Notes: generated from the letters alone by a model not told the origin. A stretch of DNA of 64,000 bases from Gloeotrichia echinulata CP02 (GCA_038087035.1 CP051187.1:1550001-1614000), one strand, 5' to 3'; positions 35,020 to 44,495 are shown, counted from the first letter of the stretch. Program-made: numbers and translations.

Positions 35020-35736
35020 TTAAAAGTTCCATTGTTGTTTCTCCCGTGCGGTAACTAAAAAATCAATTTTGGCGCGATCGCGTTTCATTTCACCGACACT
35101 GGAACCTTGATAAAAAATCGCACCTGTTGGACAAGCATTGACGCATTTACCGCAGGAAGTACAACTTTGGGAAGTTCCCCAAGGCTGATTTAAGTCAGTA
35201 ATTACATGAGAGTTGGTTCCCCTACCCGCCATATCCCAAGTATGAGCGCCTTCAATTTCGTCACATACACGGACGCAGCGCGTACAAAGCACACAACGGT
35301 TATGGTCAAGACCAAAGCGATCATGAGAAAGATCAACTTGGCGATCGCGGAAATGGTAATCTAAACTTACATGATCCATACCCATTTCAATCCCCAAGTC
35401 TTGCAATTCACAATTGCCATTAGCGACGCAAACTGAGCAAACATGATTACCCTCAGCAAACAGCATTTCTACAATCATGCGACGGTATTGTTGTAGACGT
35501 TCCGTATCAGTTTGGATTTCCATCCCTTCCGCAACTTTAGTTACACAAGCTGGTAGCAATTTGTTACTTCCAACAATTTCCACCAAACAAAGCCGACAAG
35601 CACCTACATCCCCTACCCCCTCCAGATGACACAGTGTAGGAATATGAATTCCCGCCTCTTGCGCTACCTCCAGTACAGTTTGCTCTTCTTTTGCGCTCAC
35701 TAATTGAGTATTTATCGCCAGTGTTTTTACAGTCAT
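35020..35736 (-). CDS. hoxU: HoxU, diaphorase Fe-S subunit of the bidirectional hydrogenase
   Basis: 238 residues. N-terminal [2Fe-2S] ferredoxin-like domain ~1-80 (HIPTLCHLEGVGDVGACRLC ... LLPACVTKV). NuoG-type His-Cys [4Fe-4S] region ~95-135 (EGNHVCSVCVANGNCELQDL). Two [4Fe-4S] motifs at ~145-210 (CVLCTRCVRVCDEIEG; CTSCGKCVNACPTGAIF). It relays electrons between HoxY and HoxF. Confidence 0.96.
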   Translation of the reverse strand: MTVKTLAINTQLVSAKEEQTVLEVAQEAGIHIPTLCHLEGVGDVGACRLCLVEIVGSNKLLPACVTKVAEGMEIQTDTERLQQYRRMIVEMLFAEGNHVCSVCVANGNCELQDLGIEMGMDHVSLDYHFRDRQVDLSHDRFGLDHNRCVLCTRCVRVCDEIEGAHTWDMAGRGTNSHVITDLNQPWGTSQSCTSCGKCVNACPTGAIFYQGSSVGEMKRDRAKIDFLVTAREKQQWNF

Positions 35737-35878
35737 AAAGCAGTATTATTTATCTGTTGCAATAGCCTTCTGTGGATATTGCCTTAATTAGGGGTGCTTT
35801 GAGGTAATGTCCACTCTATTTGATAAGTTTATTTGATAAGTTGGGGATTGGGGATTGGGGATTGGGGGGAGAAGTTTT

Positions 35879-36067
35879 AGCTTCCGAACTCGAAACTTCA
35901 GCTTCCGAACTCGAAACTTCAGCTTCCGAACTCGAAACTTCAGCTTCCGAACTCGAAACTTCAACTTCCGAACTCGAAACTTCAGCTTCCGAACTCGAAA
36001 CTTCAACTTCCGAACTCGAAACTTCAGCTTCCGAACTCGAAACTTCAGCTTCCGAACTCGAAACTCC
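35879..36067. repeat. 21-bp minisatellite, 9 copies, between hoxF and hoxU
   Basis: Unit GCTTCCGAACTCGAAACTTCA with two ACTTCC variants. Nine copies with 21-bp period keep frames open on both strands but no real gene is implied. It sits in the 385-bp hoxF-hoxU spacer and might affect the polycistronic message. Confidence 0.95.
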
Positions 36068-36121
36068 TCCTTCTGTTGATTAACCTTCAGTCCCCAGTCC
36101 CCAATCCCTAGTCCCCAATCC

Positions 36122-37747
36122 CTAGTTTTTGATCAACGTCAAATACTCATCCCGGAAATAGCGCAAGGTACTAAATACAGGATTAGGTGCTGATTGACCC
36201 AGACCGCACAAACTGGTATGCTTTACCATGTCGCACAGTTCTTCTAAGAGTTGCAAGTCGGCGTGTGATGCCTTACCTTCGTGAATCTTCGTCAATAGTC
36301 GATGTAATTGAACAGTTCCGACTCGACAAGGTATGCATTTACCGCATGATTCATCCATGCAAAATTCCATGAAGAATCGAGCTACATCCACCATATTGGT
36401 AGTTTGATCCATCACAATCATGCCACCGGAACCCATCATGGAACCTAGACTGGTTAGGGATTCGTAGTCAACAGGTGTATCAAAAGCTGATGCAGGGATG
36501 CATCCTCCAGAAGGACCACCTGTTTGAACCGCTTTCGCAGTACCGCTATCGGGGATACCGCCCCCCATTTCTTCGACAATTTGCCTTAAGGAAGTACCCA
36601 TTGGCACTTCGATTAAGCCTGTGTTGCAGATTTTACCCGCCAGGGCAAAAACTTTAGTACCTTTACTCTTACCTGTACCGATATTGGCAAACCAATCAGC
36701 ACCTTGACGAATAATGGGTGCAATATTGGCAAAGGTTTCAACGTTGTTAATTAAAGTCGGATATCCCCACAAACCAGATTCAGCGGGATAGGGTGGACGG
36801 GGATGAGGGACACCACGTTTACCTTCGATAGAAGCCATTAAGGCGGTTTCTTCACCGCAAACATAAGCCCCCGCGCCGATGCGGATATCAATTTTAAAAT
36901 CAAAGGGAGACTCGAAGATTTGGCTACCTAACAAACCAAGGCGAGTAGCTTGACGAATGGCGATTTGTAGACGGTTGATGGCGGTAGGATATTCTGCCCG
37001 CACATAAATATAACCTTGGTTTGCACCCACAGCATAGGCGGCGATCGCCATTCCTTCCAAAACCCGATGAGGATCGCTTTCTAACACACTCCTATCCATA
37101 AATGCACCAGGATCACCCTCATCAGCATTGCAGATTACGAATTTGCTATCGCCTTTAGCTTTAGCAACCGTCGCCCATTTCAACCCTGTGGGATAACCAG
37201 CACCACCGCGTCCCCGTAAACCACTGCGGGTAATTGTCTCTACTACCTCCGTAGGTGTCATCTCCCGCAGCACTTGGTAAAGAGCCTGATAACCTTGAGC
37301 AGCAATATAAGATTGAATCCGTTCTGGGTCAATTTTGCCACTGTTTTCTAAGACAATGGGCAATTGTTGGGTAAAAAATGGCTGAGTCAAATCGCCACGT
37401 TTTACCGTTGTCGCTTCCCCCATCAGAGTAGCGATAATTGAGGGCGCATCCTCTGGCGTTACTTTCTCATAAAGTGTTTCCCCTAGAAATCGGGTATCAG
37501 TTTTATCCCCAGTCCCCACTCCCTGGACTTGAACTAAAGGCCCTTGACAGCACAACCGCAGACAACCAACACCCTCGACTTGCACCTTTTCCTGCAAACC
37601 TGCTGCTGTTAAAGCCTCATCCAGACCTTGTTTCACAGCTTGGGAATTTGCAGACAGACAACCAGCAGCAGTACAGCAGCGAATCTGAATCGGTTTTTGA
37701 CAAGAGCGTTCTTGTTTGGCTATTTCGAGTAATTCAGTCAGTTCCAT
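36122..37747 (-). CDS. hoxF: HoxF, FMN/NAD(P)-binding diaphorase subunit
   Basis: 541 residues. N-terminal thioredoxin-like [2Fe-2S] domain ~15-110 (IRCCTAAGCLSANSQ ... VGCLRLCCQGPLVQV). NuoF-type FMN/NAD domain ~150-400 (LRGRGGAGYPTGLKWATVA, NADEGDPGAFMDRSVLESDP, GAGAYVCGEETALMASIEGK). C-terminal [4Fe-4S] region (ESCGKCIPCRVGT ... SLCGLGQSAPNPV). Complete and colinear with complex I NuoF. One base separates it from hoxE. Confidence 0.96.
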   Translation of the reverse strand: MELTELLEIAKQERSCQKPIQIRCCTAAGCLSANSQAVKQGLDEALTAAGLQEKVQVEGVGCLRLCCQGPLVQVQGVGTGDKTDTRFLGETLYEKVTPEDAPSIIATLMGEATTVKRGDLTQPFFTQQLPIVLENSGKIDPERIQSYIAAQGYQALYQVLREMTPTEVVETITRSGLRGRGGAGYPTGLKWATVAKAKGDSKFVICNADEGDPGAFMDRSVLESDPHRVLEGMAIAAYAVGANQGYIYVRAEYPTAINRLQIAIRQATRLGLLGSQIFESPFDFKIDIRIGAGAYVCGEETALMASIEGKRGVPHPRPPYPAESGLWGYPTLINNVETFANIAPIIRQGADWFANIGTGKSKGTKVFALAGKICNTGLIEVPMGTSLRQIVEEMGGGIPDSGTAKAVQTGGPSGGCIPASAFDTPVDYESLTSLGSMMGSGGMIVMDQTTNMVDVARFFMEFCMDESCGKCIPCRVGTVQLHRLLTKIHEGKASHADLQLLEELCDMVKHTSLCGLGQSAPNPVFSTLRYFRDEYLTLIKN

Positions 37748-37748
37748 T

Positions 37749-38243
37749 TTACAGCCATCCTTGGACGCGATCGCATACTGATTCTGAGGTTTGATTACCT
37801 AAAATAGTGCCATCAAACACCACAGCAGGCGCAATTCCACAAGCACCAAGACACCTAGCGGTTAATAGTGAAAGTTGACCATCTACAGTGCTTTCACCTG
37901 CATGAACGTCGGCAGATTTTTCCAAATTTGCCAAGATTGTCATGGCGCCTTTAACGTAACATGCCGTACCCGTACACACCACACAAGTATGAACTCCCTT
38001 GGGTGCGAGGGAAAACAAATGATAGAAAGTTGCGACACCATAAACCTGGCTGGGTGGTAATTTCAGGCTATGGGAAATATAAAGTAATAGATCGTTTTCT
38101 AAATAGCCAAAGAGTTCCTGAGCTTTATGGAGAATTTCAATTAACGCATTTTGCTGATACTGATGACGCTTGATTGTCGCCTCCAGCATCTTAAAGCGTT
38201 TATCACCGCTGGGGTGCGGGAAGGTAGGGGGAGACATTTTCAT
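37749..38243 (-). CDS. hoxE: HoxE, [2Fe-2S] thioredoxin-like hydrogenase subunit
   Basis: 164 residues, NuoE-like. Helical start (RFKMLEATIKRHQYQQNALI), then VYGVATFYHLFSLAPKG and cluster ligands in CVVCTGTACYVKGA and RCLGACGIAPAVVFDG. First hox gene of the cluster. Its TAA stop is separated by one A from the hoxF ATG, so translation is probably coupled. Confidence 0.95.
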   Translation of the reverse strand: MKMSPPTFPHPSGDKRFKMLEATIKRHQYQQNALIEILHKAQELFGYLENDLLLYISHSLKLPPSQVYGVATFYHLFSLAPKGVHTCVVCTGTACYVKGAMTILANLEKSADVHAGESTVDGQLSLLTARCLGACGIAPAVVFDGTILGNQTSESVCDRVQGWL

Positions 38244-38358
38244 CGGGAATTTGTAAGCTATCGACCTGCTGGAAAATTAGGTTTTAACTCAGCGTTCCTC
38301 AGCGTTTCCTCAGCGTTCCTCTGCGTTTAAAAAAGCCAGAAGTTGGGTAAAGCAGTAA

Positions 38359-38898
38359 TTAACCAATAATCGCCGTCTGGCTAGGTTCTTTGACAACCTC
38401 TTGTGCTTTTGGCGCACTAGCTGGAAGATGGACAATCTGAACTGAACAAGTTGCATGGTGGAGAACGTAGTTACTCACACTACCCAGGAACAATTCAGCC
38501 AAGCCAGTCCGTCCGCGACGACCCATAACAATTAACTCAGCACCCCAATTCACAGCTATTTGACAGATGAGACGACCAGGAAGCCCCAAATTTTGGGTAA
38601 ATTCCGTCTTTACGCCTGCTGTGTTTGCTTGGGCGCTGAAGGCTTGTAACATCTTTAGCCCTTCGTCTTTAAAGCTTTCCCACTGCTGTTGGTAGTACTC
38701 GAAACTTTGAGCGCCCAATCCCGGATAGTAATCAAAATTAGATAATATCGGTACATAAGGACTGCCTTCTTCTTCTGCAGACAGGACATGCAGTAGCATT
38801 AAGCTAGCTCCTGTTGCCTTCGCTAAGTCCAAGGCTTGGTCAAAAACCTGTTGTCCAATTTCTGAGCGATCCAATGCTACGAGAATTTTGTTAAACAT
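38359..38898 (-). CDS. universal stress protein (UspA family)
   Basis: 179 residues. MFNKILVALDRSEIGQQVFD opens the fold; GLPGRLICQIAVNWGAELIV, MGRRGRTGLAELFLGSVSNY and VLHHATCSVQIV carry the G2xG9G(S/T)-type ATP-binding motif. Lies 115 bp upstream of hoxE on the same strand, so it may share or modulate its expression; hox cotranscription is inference. Confidence 0.92.
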   Translation of the reverse strand: MFNKILVALDRSEIGQQVFDQALDLAKATGASLMLLHVLSAEEEGSPYVPILSNFDYYPGLGAQSFEYYQQQWESFKDEGLKMLQAFSAQANTAGVKTEFTQNLGLPGRLICQIAVNWGAELIVMGRRGRTGLAELFLGSVSNYVLHHATCSVQIVHLPASAPKAQEVVKEPSQTAIIG

Positions 38899-39276
38899 AT
38901 AGACCTCTGTTTTTCTTGGTCATCGGTTATTGAGGTTTTTGGTAATTACCAATCCCTCAACTCTTTTTGCCAACTTTTAAGTGGTGAACCGCTTTTCATC
39001 CCACAGTTTTGTTTATAGATCAACAATTTGAGGAACTTGTGAGGACAGCAGACAAACCTTCAAAACCTACGCAGTATTGGGAATCTACTTACTTTTGATT
39101 TTTTTCGCAATCTTTAATTGCATTGGAAGTCGGCGGTTTATCCATCCCCTTGTGGGTGGATAAGGACAGCCACCCACCGACTTGGTGGCGGATTTTTTTC
39201 CGCGAAAATATATAATTACTTAGTGATTAAAGTTGTGCGTGATCTACCTCGTGCAAGATATGAGATACCCTATACC
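38899..39276. other. intergenic region upstream of uspA-hox
   Basis: Probably contains the uspA/hox promoter. A stem-loop-rich segment at 39127-39196 (TTTATCCATCCCCTTGTGGG, GGATAAGG; GTCGGCGG / CCACCGAC) resembles the end structures of IS200/IS605 elements but no full element could be outlined. Confidence 0.4.
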
Positions 39277-39547
39277 CATTACTCCTTACTCCTTACTCCT
39301 TACTCCTTACTCCTTACTCCTTACTCCTTACTCCTTACTCCTTACTCCTTACTCCTTACTCCTTACTCCTTACTCCTTACTCCTTACTCCTTACTCCTTA
39401 CTCCTTACTCCTTACTCCTTACTCCTTACTCCTTACTCCTTACTCCTTACTCCTTACTCCTTACTCCTTACTCCTTACTCCTTACTCCTTACTCCTTACT
39501 CCTTACTCCTTACTCCTTACTCCTTACTCCTTACTCCTTACTCCTTA
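39277..39547. repeat. heptanucleotide STRR tract, (CCTTACT)n
   Basis: About 38 perfect copies of the 7-bp unit CCTTACT, far more homogeneous than the tract at 13688, suggesting recent expansion. ORFs in this region are artefacts of the repeat. Confidence 0.97.
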
Positions 39548-39650
39548 TAGCGTTTCTCGCCCTAGTGAGGTACATCGGTAAGGGCACGGCAGTGCCGTGC
39601 CCCTACATCGCGTGATACAATTTTGTACCTCATCTGAATAGGAAGTGCTT
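39547..39650. mobile_element. MITE-like element with GGGCACGGCA palindromic core (TAGCGTTTCTCGCCCTAG family)
   Basis: Begins TAGCGTTTCTCGCCCTAGTG, core GGGCACGGCAGTGCCGTGCC. A related copy is at 54351-54455. Right boundary uncertain. Confidence 0.6.
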
Positions 39651-39691
39651 TACTCATTACTCATTACTCATTACTCATTTTGTGGGTGGAG

Positions 39692-40498
39692 TTATTTATA
39701 ATTACTAATAAATAACTCTTTGCCCTTAGCAGCACCACCCTGCTTATAGTTATTCATCCCATACTGTAATTGCCAAGCTGCAATATTCATTGATTGAAAA
39801 TTCTCTCGAATTTGCGGTGAATCATCGTAAGTAATCAGCCAGTCATGGTGACATACTTTCACAACTTCCGCAAATCTTTGATGATCAAAAGACGTGTGTA
39901 AGTCACCATCTTTACCATACAGCTTTGATTTTGTTGCCCTAAAATAGGGAGGATCTAAAAATACAAATACTTCTTTTCCAGTGGGATTTAATAGTTCACT
40001 ATAATCTAAATTAGTTATTTGGACATTTTCTGCTAAAATATCTCCTAATTTTTCCAGGCGGTCTATTGACGAATCTGTAAACCTTTTATGAAAAGCTTCC
40101 TGAGAAAATCCGCCTGATTCTACAGTTCCCGAAAACGTAATTCTATTGAGTACAAAAAAACGCACGGCTCTATCAAAATCCGAAAATTTATTAATATCTA
40201 CATTGGTCAATTCTGTAAATAGTAATTTACCGTCTGTATATTTAGCTTTAATATCCCGAACTTCGGCAACTAATTTAGCTATATCAGATTGGGCAAACTT
40301 CCAAAAAAGGTATAATTCGCGGTTTAAATCATTAATCCAAATCTTTAAATCTGGAAATTGCTGTTTTAGGTAAATAAAGACAGAACCACCGCCTACAAAA
40401 GGTTCTCTAAATTCCGAAAAGCTATTTGGCAAGTATTCAACTATTTGATTGATGGCTTTTGATTTACCGCCAGGATAACGAAGTGGACTTTTGAACAT
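39692..40498 (-). CDS. DNA adenine methylase (Dam/D12 class), orphan
   Basis: 268 residues. Motif I-like SAM site FKSPLRYPGGKSKAINQIV and FREPFVGGGSVFI; catalytic motif IV DPPY in VFVFLDPPYFRATKSK; WLITYDDSPQIRE later. D12 class N6-adenine methyltransferase. No restriction endonuclease neighbour is visible, so probably a solitary methylase, the target possibly GATC as for other cyanobacterial Dam-like enzymes (not determined). Start MFKSPLRYPGG fits the family, which begins just before the PGGK motif. Confidence 0.92.
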   Translation of the reverse strand: MFKSPLRYPGGKSKAINQIVEYLPNSFSEFREPFVGGGSVFIYLKQQFPDLKIWINDLNRELYLFWKFAQSDIAKLVAEVRDIKAKYTDGKLLFTELTNVDINKFSDFDRAVRFFVLNRITFSGTVESGGFSQEAFHKRFTDSSIDRLEKLGDILAENVQITNLDYSELLNPTGKEVFVFLDPPYFRATKSKLYGKDGDLHTSFDHQRFAEVVKVCHHDWLITYDDSPQIRENFQSMNIAAWQLQYGMNNYKQGGAAKGKELFISNYK

Positions 40499-40565
40499 AC
40501 AGCAGATTGCAGGTAAATGAGGTACGGATATTACAATGATTTTCTGGTAAATAGACCACGCTTTT

Positions 40566-40588
40566 GGGGCGCAAGGCCTTGCGCCCCT
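40566..40588. repeat. REP-like palindrome
   Basis: GGGGCGCAAGGCCTTGCGCC CC, same as at 16-39. Confidence 0.8.
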
Positions 40589-40660
40589 ACAAGGATATGT
40601 GGTTCAAAGAAATGAAAATTGCTATAATTTTTGAGGAAGCTTTATAAAATATAAAATTTT

Positions 40661-42049
40661 TCAGCCTAAAAATTCAACTCCTAATATCTGCATAGTTTGC
40701 AACATTTGTTGTGCTTGAACTTCATCACCCAAATTTTTATAAATTCTGTAGGTCTGACGGTAATGAGAAATAGCTTCTTGATGACGATTTAATTTGTGAA
40801 GAGTCGCACCCAAAGTCAGAGATACTTTAGCTTCTTCAGTATGATTGTTTATATCTTGAGCTAAAACCAGAGCAGACCGTAAAAATCCCATTGCTTGGCA
40901 ATATTCCTCTTTATAATAAAATATACTGCCAATGTTAAAAAATAACTGTTGCTGAATTTCTTTACTGCCAATTTGCTGAAAAATTGTTAAAGACTGTTTA
41001 TAGTATACCAAAGCATTTTCTTTTCTACCCAAGTGCTGGTATGTAGATGCTATTTTAGCTAGAGTAGAAGCTTCGCTAAATCGATTGCCAATTTTGCGAG
41101 TAATATGCAAAGATTCTAAATTATATTCAAGTGCTTCTTCAAGTTGATTGATTTGACAGCATACATCACTTAAGCAAAGCAAAATAGAACTTTGGATTTT
41201 TTGATTGTCAAGCTCATAAGAAATTTCCAGGGCTTTTGTTAAAAAATCTATGGCTTTGTGATACTGATCAAGTTTTTGATATGATTGACCTAGAATATGC
41301 AGGCTGCTCATAATCAAGTTTTTGTTATCAATTTTTCTGGCAATAAAGAGCGCTTGATTACAAAATTCAATTACCTTTTGCCACTCCTGCAGATGAAGAT
41401 AAATATCAGCAATTTTTACTAGTGAGTTGGCGATGGATTTGGTATCACTAATTTCTTGAGCAACCAAGAGAGCCTTTTGCTCATAATTAAGTGCCTGTTG
41501 GTAATCTTTTAGACACGCGTAAACATTGGCCAGTGACCCCAGGGCGCTTTTCTCCCAACTCCGCTCATTCATTTCGCAACTAATGGCTAGCTGATTTTGA
41601 AAACACTCAAGAGCTTTTTGATACTCCCCCAGATATTGATAATCGGTTCCTATTCCTGAAATACCTGCTACCTGTAATATTCTATTACCAGTTTTGTAAG
41701 TAGTTTTGACTAATTGTGTAAAATATTTAATCGATTCATGAAATTGCTTTAGTTGACGATAACAATTACCTATGCCGTAGAGAGCGACTTCTTGCCAATT
41801 TTCCAGACCCATACGTTGAGATAAAGCCAAAAGTAGCTTATAATACTCCAAAGCTTGTGAAAACTTGAAGAATTTTTCATAAATTGCTGCTAATTGACTC
41901 AGACAAGTTATCTCTTCTTGCCTGTCTTGATTTCGACGGCTGATTGACAATTTATCTAAGTAATAGGCGAGCCTCCTACGGAGGAGGTTTGTTGAATTTA
42001 GTTCATCTTCCCCTATCATTTTTAGTGTTAAATTATACTTATTTTCCAA
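40661..42049 (-). CDS. tetratricopeptide-repeat protein
   Basis: 462 residues, almost wholly TPR. About ten repeats of ~40 residues, e.g. EVALYGIGNCYRQLKQFHES, GIGTDYQYLGEYQKALECFQ, SALGSLANVYACLKDYQQAL, LHILGQSYQKLDQYHKAIDF, ASTYQHLGRKENALVYYKQS. No signal peptide, membrane segment or catalytic domain. Longer-spaced TPRs (Kinesin-light-chain-like) suggest a protein-interaction scaffold; partner unknown. Stands alone. Confidence 0.9.
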   Translation of the reverse strand: MENKYNLTLKMIGEDELNSTNLLRRRLAYYLDKLSISRRNQDRQEEITCLSQLAAIYEKFFKFSQALEYYKLLLALSQRMGLENWQEVALYGIGNCYRQLKQFHESIKYFTQLVKTTYKTGNRILQVAGISGIGTDYQYLGEYQKALECFQNQLAISCEMNERSWEKSALGSLANVYACLKDYQQALNYEQKALLVAQEISDTKSIANSLVKIADIYLHLQEWQKVIEFCNQALFIARKIDNKNLIMSSLHILGQSYQKLDQYHKAIDFLTKALEISYELDNQKIQSSILLCLSDVCCQINQLEEALEYNLESLHITRKIGNRFSEASTLAKIASTYQHLGRKENALVYYKQSLTIFQQIGSKEIQQQLFFNIGSIFYYKEEYCQAMGFLRSALVLAQDINNHTEEAKVSLTLGATLHKLNRHQEAISHYRQTYRIYKNLGDEVQAQQMLQTMQILGVEFLG

Positions 42050-43025
42050 CCAAATATGACTGCCTTATTATGGAGTCCATAGGGATTACAGTAATACCTA
42101 GCATTTTATGGGTGGCCTTTCACCCTTTAATTTAGTAAAGATTTTTTGTTTTTCCGATAAGATTTGAAGTTTTTAGCCCAAACCTTAGTTAGGGATTCAG
42201 CTTAAGTTTTAGCCAGAATATATCTCCAGTAGGCTGCTCAAGGCTTTTCGTCCATGAATTTTCGTCCATGAATTTTCCTCTGTATCTAGAATTTTAATTT
42301 GGATTTCAGTAGAAGTTAAGGTTAGAAAGGAAATCTCTGTGCCTAACCCGCCCTGAGTATGATAAATTTGTCCCTATTCCTATACCCAAAAGCAGATGAT
42401 TCGACTCTGGACGATTTGGGTAGTGGGGATTTAACTAATTGCCAGTCTAGTACCGCAAGGCGTTAGTCAAAAGTCAAAAGTCAAAAGTCAAAAGTCTCAT
42501 AGGGTAGACTTTTTGGTGATTTGGAATGGGTGGTTTATTTACGCCGTCCTGTACTAGTATTAGCAGTTGTGGATATCAGTAGCACTGCACCTGTGATTGA
42601 TATCCATTGAAGTCAAAACTGTAACTTTCGTACGGCTTTTCCCCATGAATCATTACCAATGCATCAGAATTAGGGAACTGCAAAAAATAAAAATAACCAC
42701 TTTAAGTTGTCAACTGTCAACCGTCAAGATTGGATATTTTTATTTGGAAGTTGCTGACGGTTTGAACTGCTCTTTGCTATGAGCAATTCTACACTCAGCT
42801 AGTATAAATTATTTCATAAATCAGCTAAAAAATATGTATATGATATTACATCGTGCCTGTTTTTATCATATTGATAAACTTTTTTATACAGGAAAATACA
42901 TCAATTAATTAGTAATATAGTAATATATTACTATATAAATTCACAGCAGTTTTCAGTTAAGTGAAGCCTGACGTAGTAGTTTCAATCTTTTCCTGTTCCC
43001 TGTTCCCTTTTTTTTGTCATTGTAG
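42050..43025. other. 976-bp intergenic region without a recognised gene
   Basis: Contains a heptad GTCAAAA run (42465-42497), a direct repeat TTCGTCCATGAATTTTC (42247-42276), an AT-rich stretch with TAGTAATATAGTAATATATT (42910-) and TGTCAACCGTCAA remnants. No convincing ORF, RNA gene or terminator. Confidence 0.5.
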
Positions 43026-43529
43026 CTAGGGCACCGATTCACTAATTTTGAGTCCCATGATGACTAAATCGCGTTCAATACCGTCCAGTTCTGCGACTTT
43101 GGGTAAATTTCCCCACGCCTGAAAGCCAAATGTTTCAAACAGCTTTAAACTAGGTTGATTATGGGCAAAGATGAAGCCTATTAAGGTTTTTAATCCCAAA
43201 CGAGGACTTTCACTAATTGCTTGGGCTAGGAGTTGGCGTCCCAAACCACACCGATGAAAGCCTGGCGCAATGTAAATACTAATTTCGGCTGTTCTATTGT
43301 AGGCTGGTCGCCCATAGAAGGATTGAAAACTGAGCCAACCAGCAATTGTACCTTCTACTTCCATCACCCAAAGTGGTCTTTGTGAAGGCGATCGCCCCTT
43401 AAACCACGCTAGGCGACTTTCCACAGATACCGGCTCTAAATCGGCTGTGGCCATGCGGCTGGGAATTGCAGCATTATAAATTGCCACAATAGTAGGTAAG
43501 TCAATATCTGTCGCATGGCGGATGATCAT
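43026..43529 (-). CDS. GNAT N-acetyltransferase, phosphinothricin-acetyltransferase-like
   Basis: 167 residues, one GNAT domain. MIIRHATDIDLPTIVAIYNA, WVMEVEGTIAGWLSFQSF, AEISIYIAPGFHRCGLGRQL (acetyl-CoA loop Q/RxxGxG/A as HRCGLG) and FAHNQPSLKLFETFGFQAWG. This is the PAT/YncA-like layout; substrates are small amines or amino acid analogues. Single gene, followed immediately upstream by an IS-derived element. Confidence 0.9.
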   Translation of the reverse strand: MIIRHATDIDLPTIVAIYNAAIPSRMATADLEPVSVESRLAWFKGRSPSQRPLWVMEVEGTIAGWLSFQSFYGRPAYNRTAEISIYIAPGFHRCGLGRQLLAQAISESPRLGLKTLIGFIFAHNQPSLKLFETFGFQAWGNLPKVAELDGIERDLVIMGLKISESVP

Positions 43530-43566
43530 TGTTGTCGTTTGGGTTAAATTTTGAGAAAATATTTAC

Positions 43567-44003
43567 CGAAAAACTGGGTCTAAAGCCCCGTCCTTCTAGG
43601 ACGGCTTTTCTTTAACTTCCGAATCAACTCTGTGAGTACATCATTACGGATATTTAAATTTACTTTTACCATTACACTGTAATGATATTTCTATTACAAT
43701 GATACTGGATGGCAAAGCCGAAAATGCTGGTCATCCTTAATCTGAACCTTCTCCCAAAGGGAGAGGCTGCGCCAAGACAACTCAGAGTATGGGGTTCTAC
43801 CCAGTAACAGGCATTTGCGTGTCGATTCTGTGGGTAGGTAAAACTCTGACAGTACACAGGTGTTGAACATTTTTGTATTGTTCAAGTCTGCGGAGGGGGC
43901 ATCTCGTGGACTCTAAAGTGAGCTTCATCGCCTCCTCAGCAATAGCTGGATTGGATGAGAAGCCCACACTGTACTGCTTGCAGTCAGTGTGGGAGTATGT
44001 CAC
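43567..44003. mobile_element. 437-bp non-autonomous IS608-like element
   Basis: On the plus strand it follows TTAC (43563-43566), starts CGAAAAACTGGGTCTAAAGC and a CCGTCCT/AGGACGG hairpin (as in the intact IS at 4310), and ends with hairpin CCCACACTGTACTG..CAGTCAGTGTGGG and AGTATGTCAC, where the intact element has AGTATGTCAA. No tnpA or tnpB. Inside are a palindrome CATTACACTGTAATG (43670-43684) and open frames without known family. Confidence 0.75.
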
Positions 44004-44495
44004 GTGAACAGTTAAGTTATCAGGTGTAGTCGTAATGCGACCAAACCCATAACTCCAATTGGCTCTGTCTTTCACGCCCGCTTCAGAAATTGTTAACTGT
44101 CAACAGCATCATGCCCCAATAATTTATCTGCTAATATTATAGAGATATAGCCATCCTATTTCAGTTGTGAAAATTCCAGAAATATACCTAGGCTAGGCAA
44201 TGCCAAGCATATCCGGGTTTTGCTTGGCATTGCCGACCCTACACAACTTAAAATTTTTCTTTTTCACAAATCATTTAGGATTGCTATATGTATAATAACG
44301 ACTTGCATAATTTAGTCTGATTTAGGAAAATATTTTTGTAATTAAATTAGCATCTATACTTTAACCTTGGATTTACAGCTTAAGGCAGAATTTATTTTGA
44401 TGATATCTGTCTACTGCCAATATGATCAGGATATCTATTATATATCAATTATCAATTTTAAAATTGAAATAAACAACTAAAACTATTCAAATTAT
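44004..44495. other. intergenic region with a GGCAATGCCAAGCA inverted repeat
   Basis: An inverted repeat (44195-44253: TAGGCTAGGCAATGCCAAGC and TGCTTGGCATTGCCGACCCT) forms a ~60-bp palindromic element. The remaining DNA is AT-rich and is probably the upstream region of the gene at 44496. Confidence 0.5.

Noticed and set aside
35788..36083. Open frames on both strands in the hoxF-hoxU spacer (repeating FRVRKLK, ASELETS, RTRNFSF)
   Set aside because: Artefacts of the 21-bp minisatellite.
39118..39615. Two overlapping open frames made of repeated TPYSLLL
   Set aside because: Pure translation of the CCTTACT tract (7-bp unit, 21-bp coding period).
43672..44075. Overlapping minus-strand frames in the IS-derived element
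   Set aside because: Several frames overlap in a region bounded by IS ends; no family pattern and no good start site.
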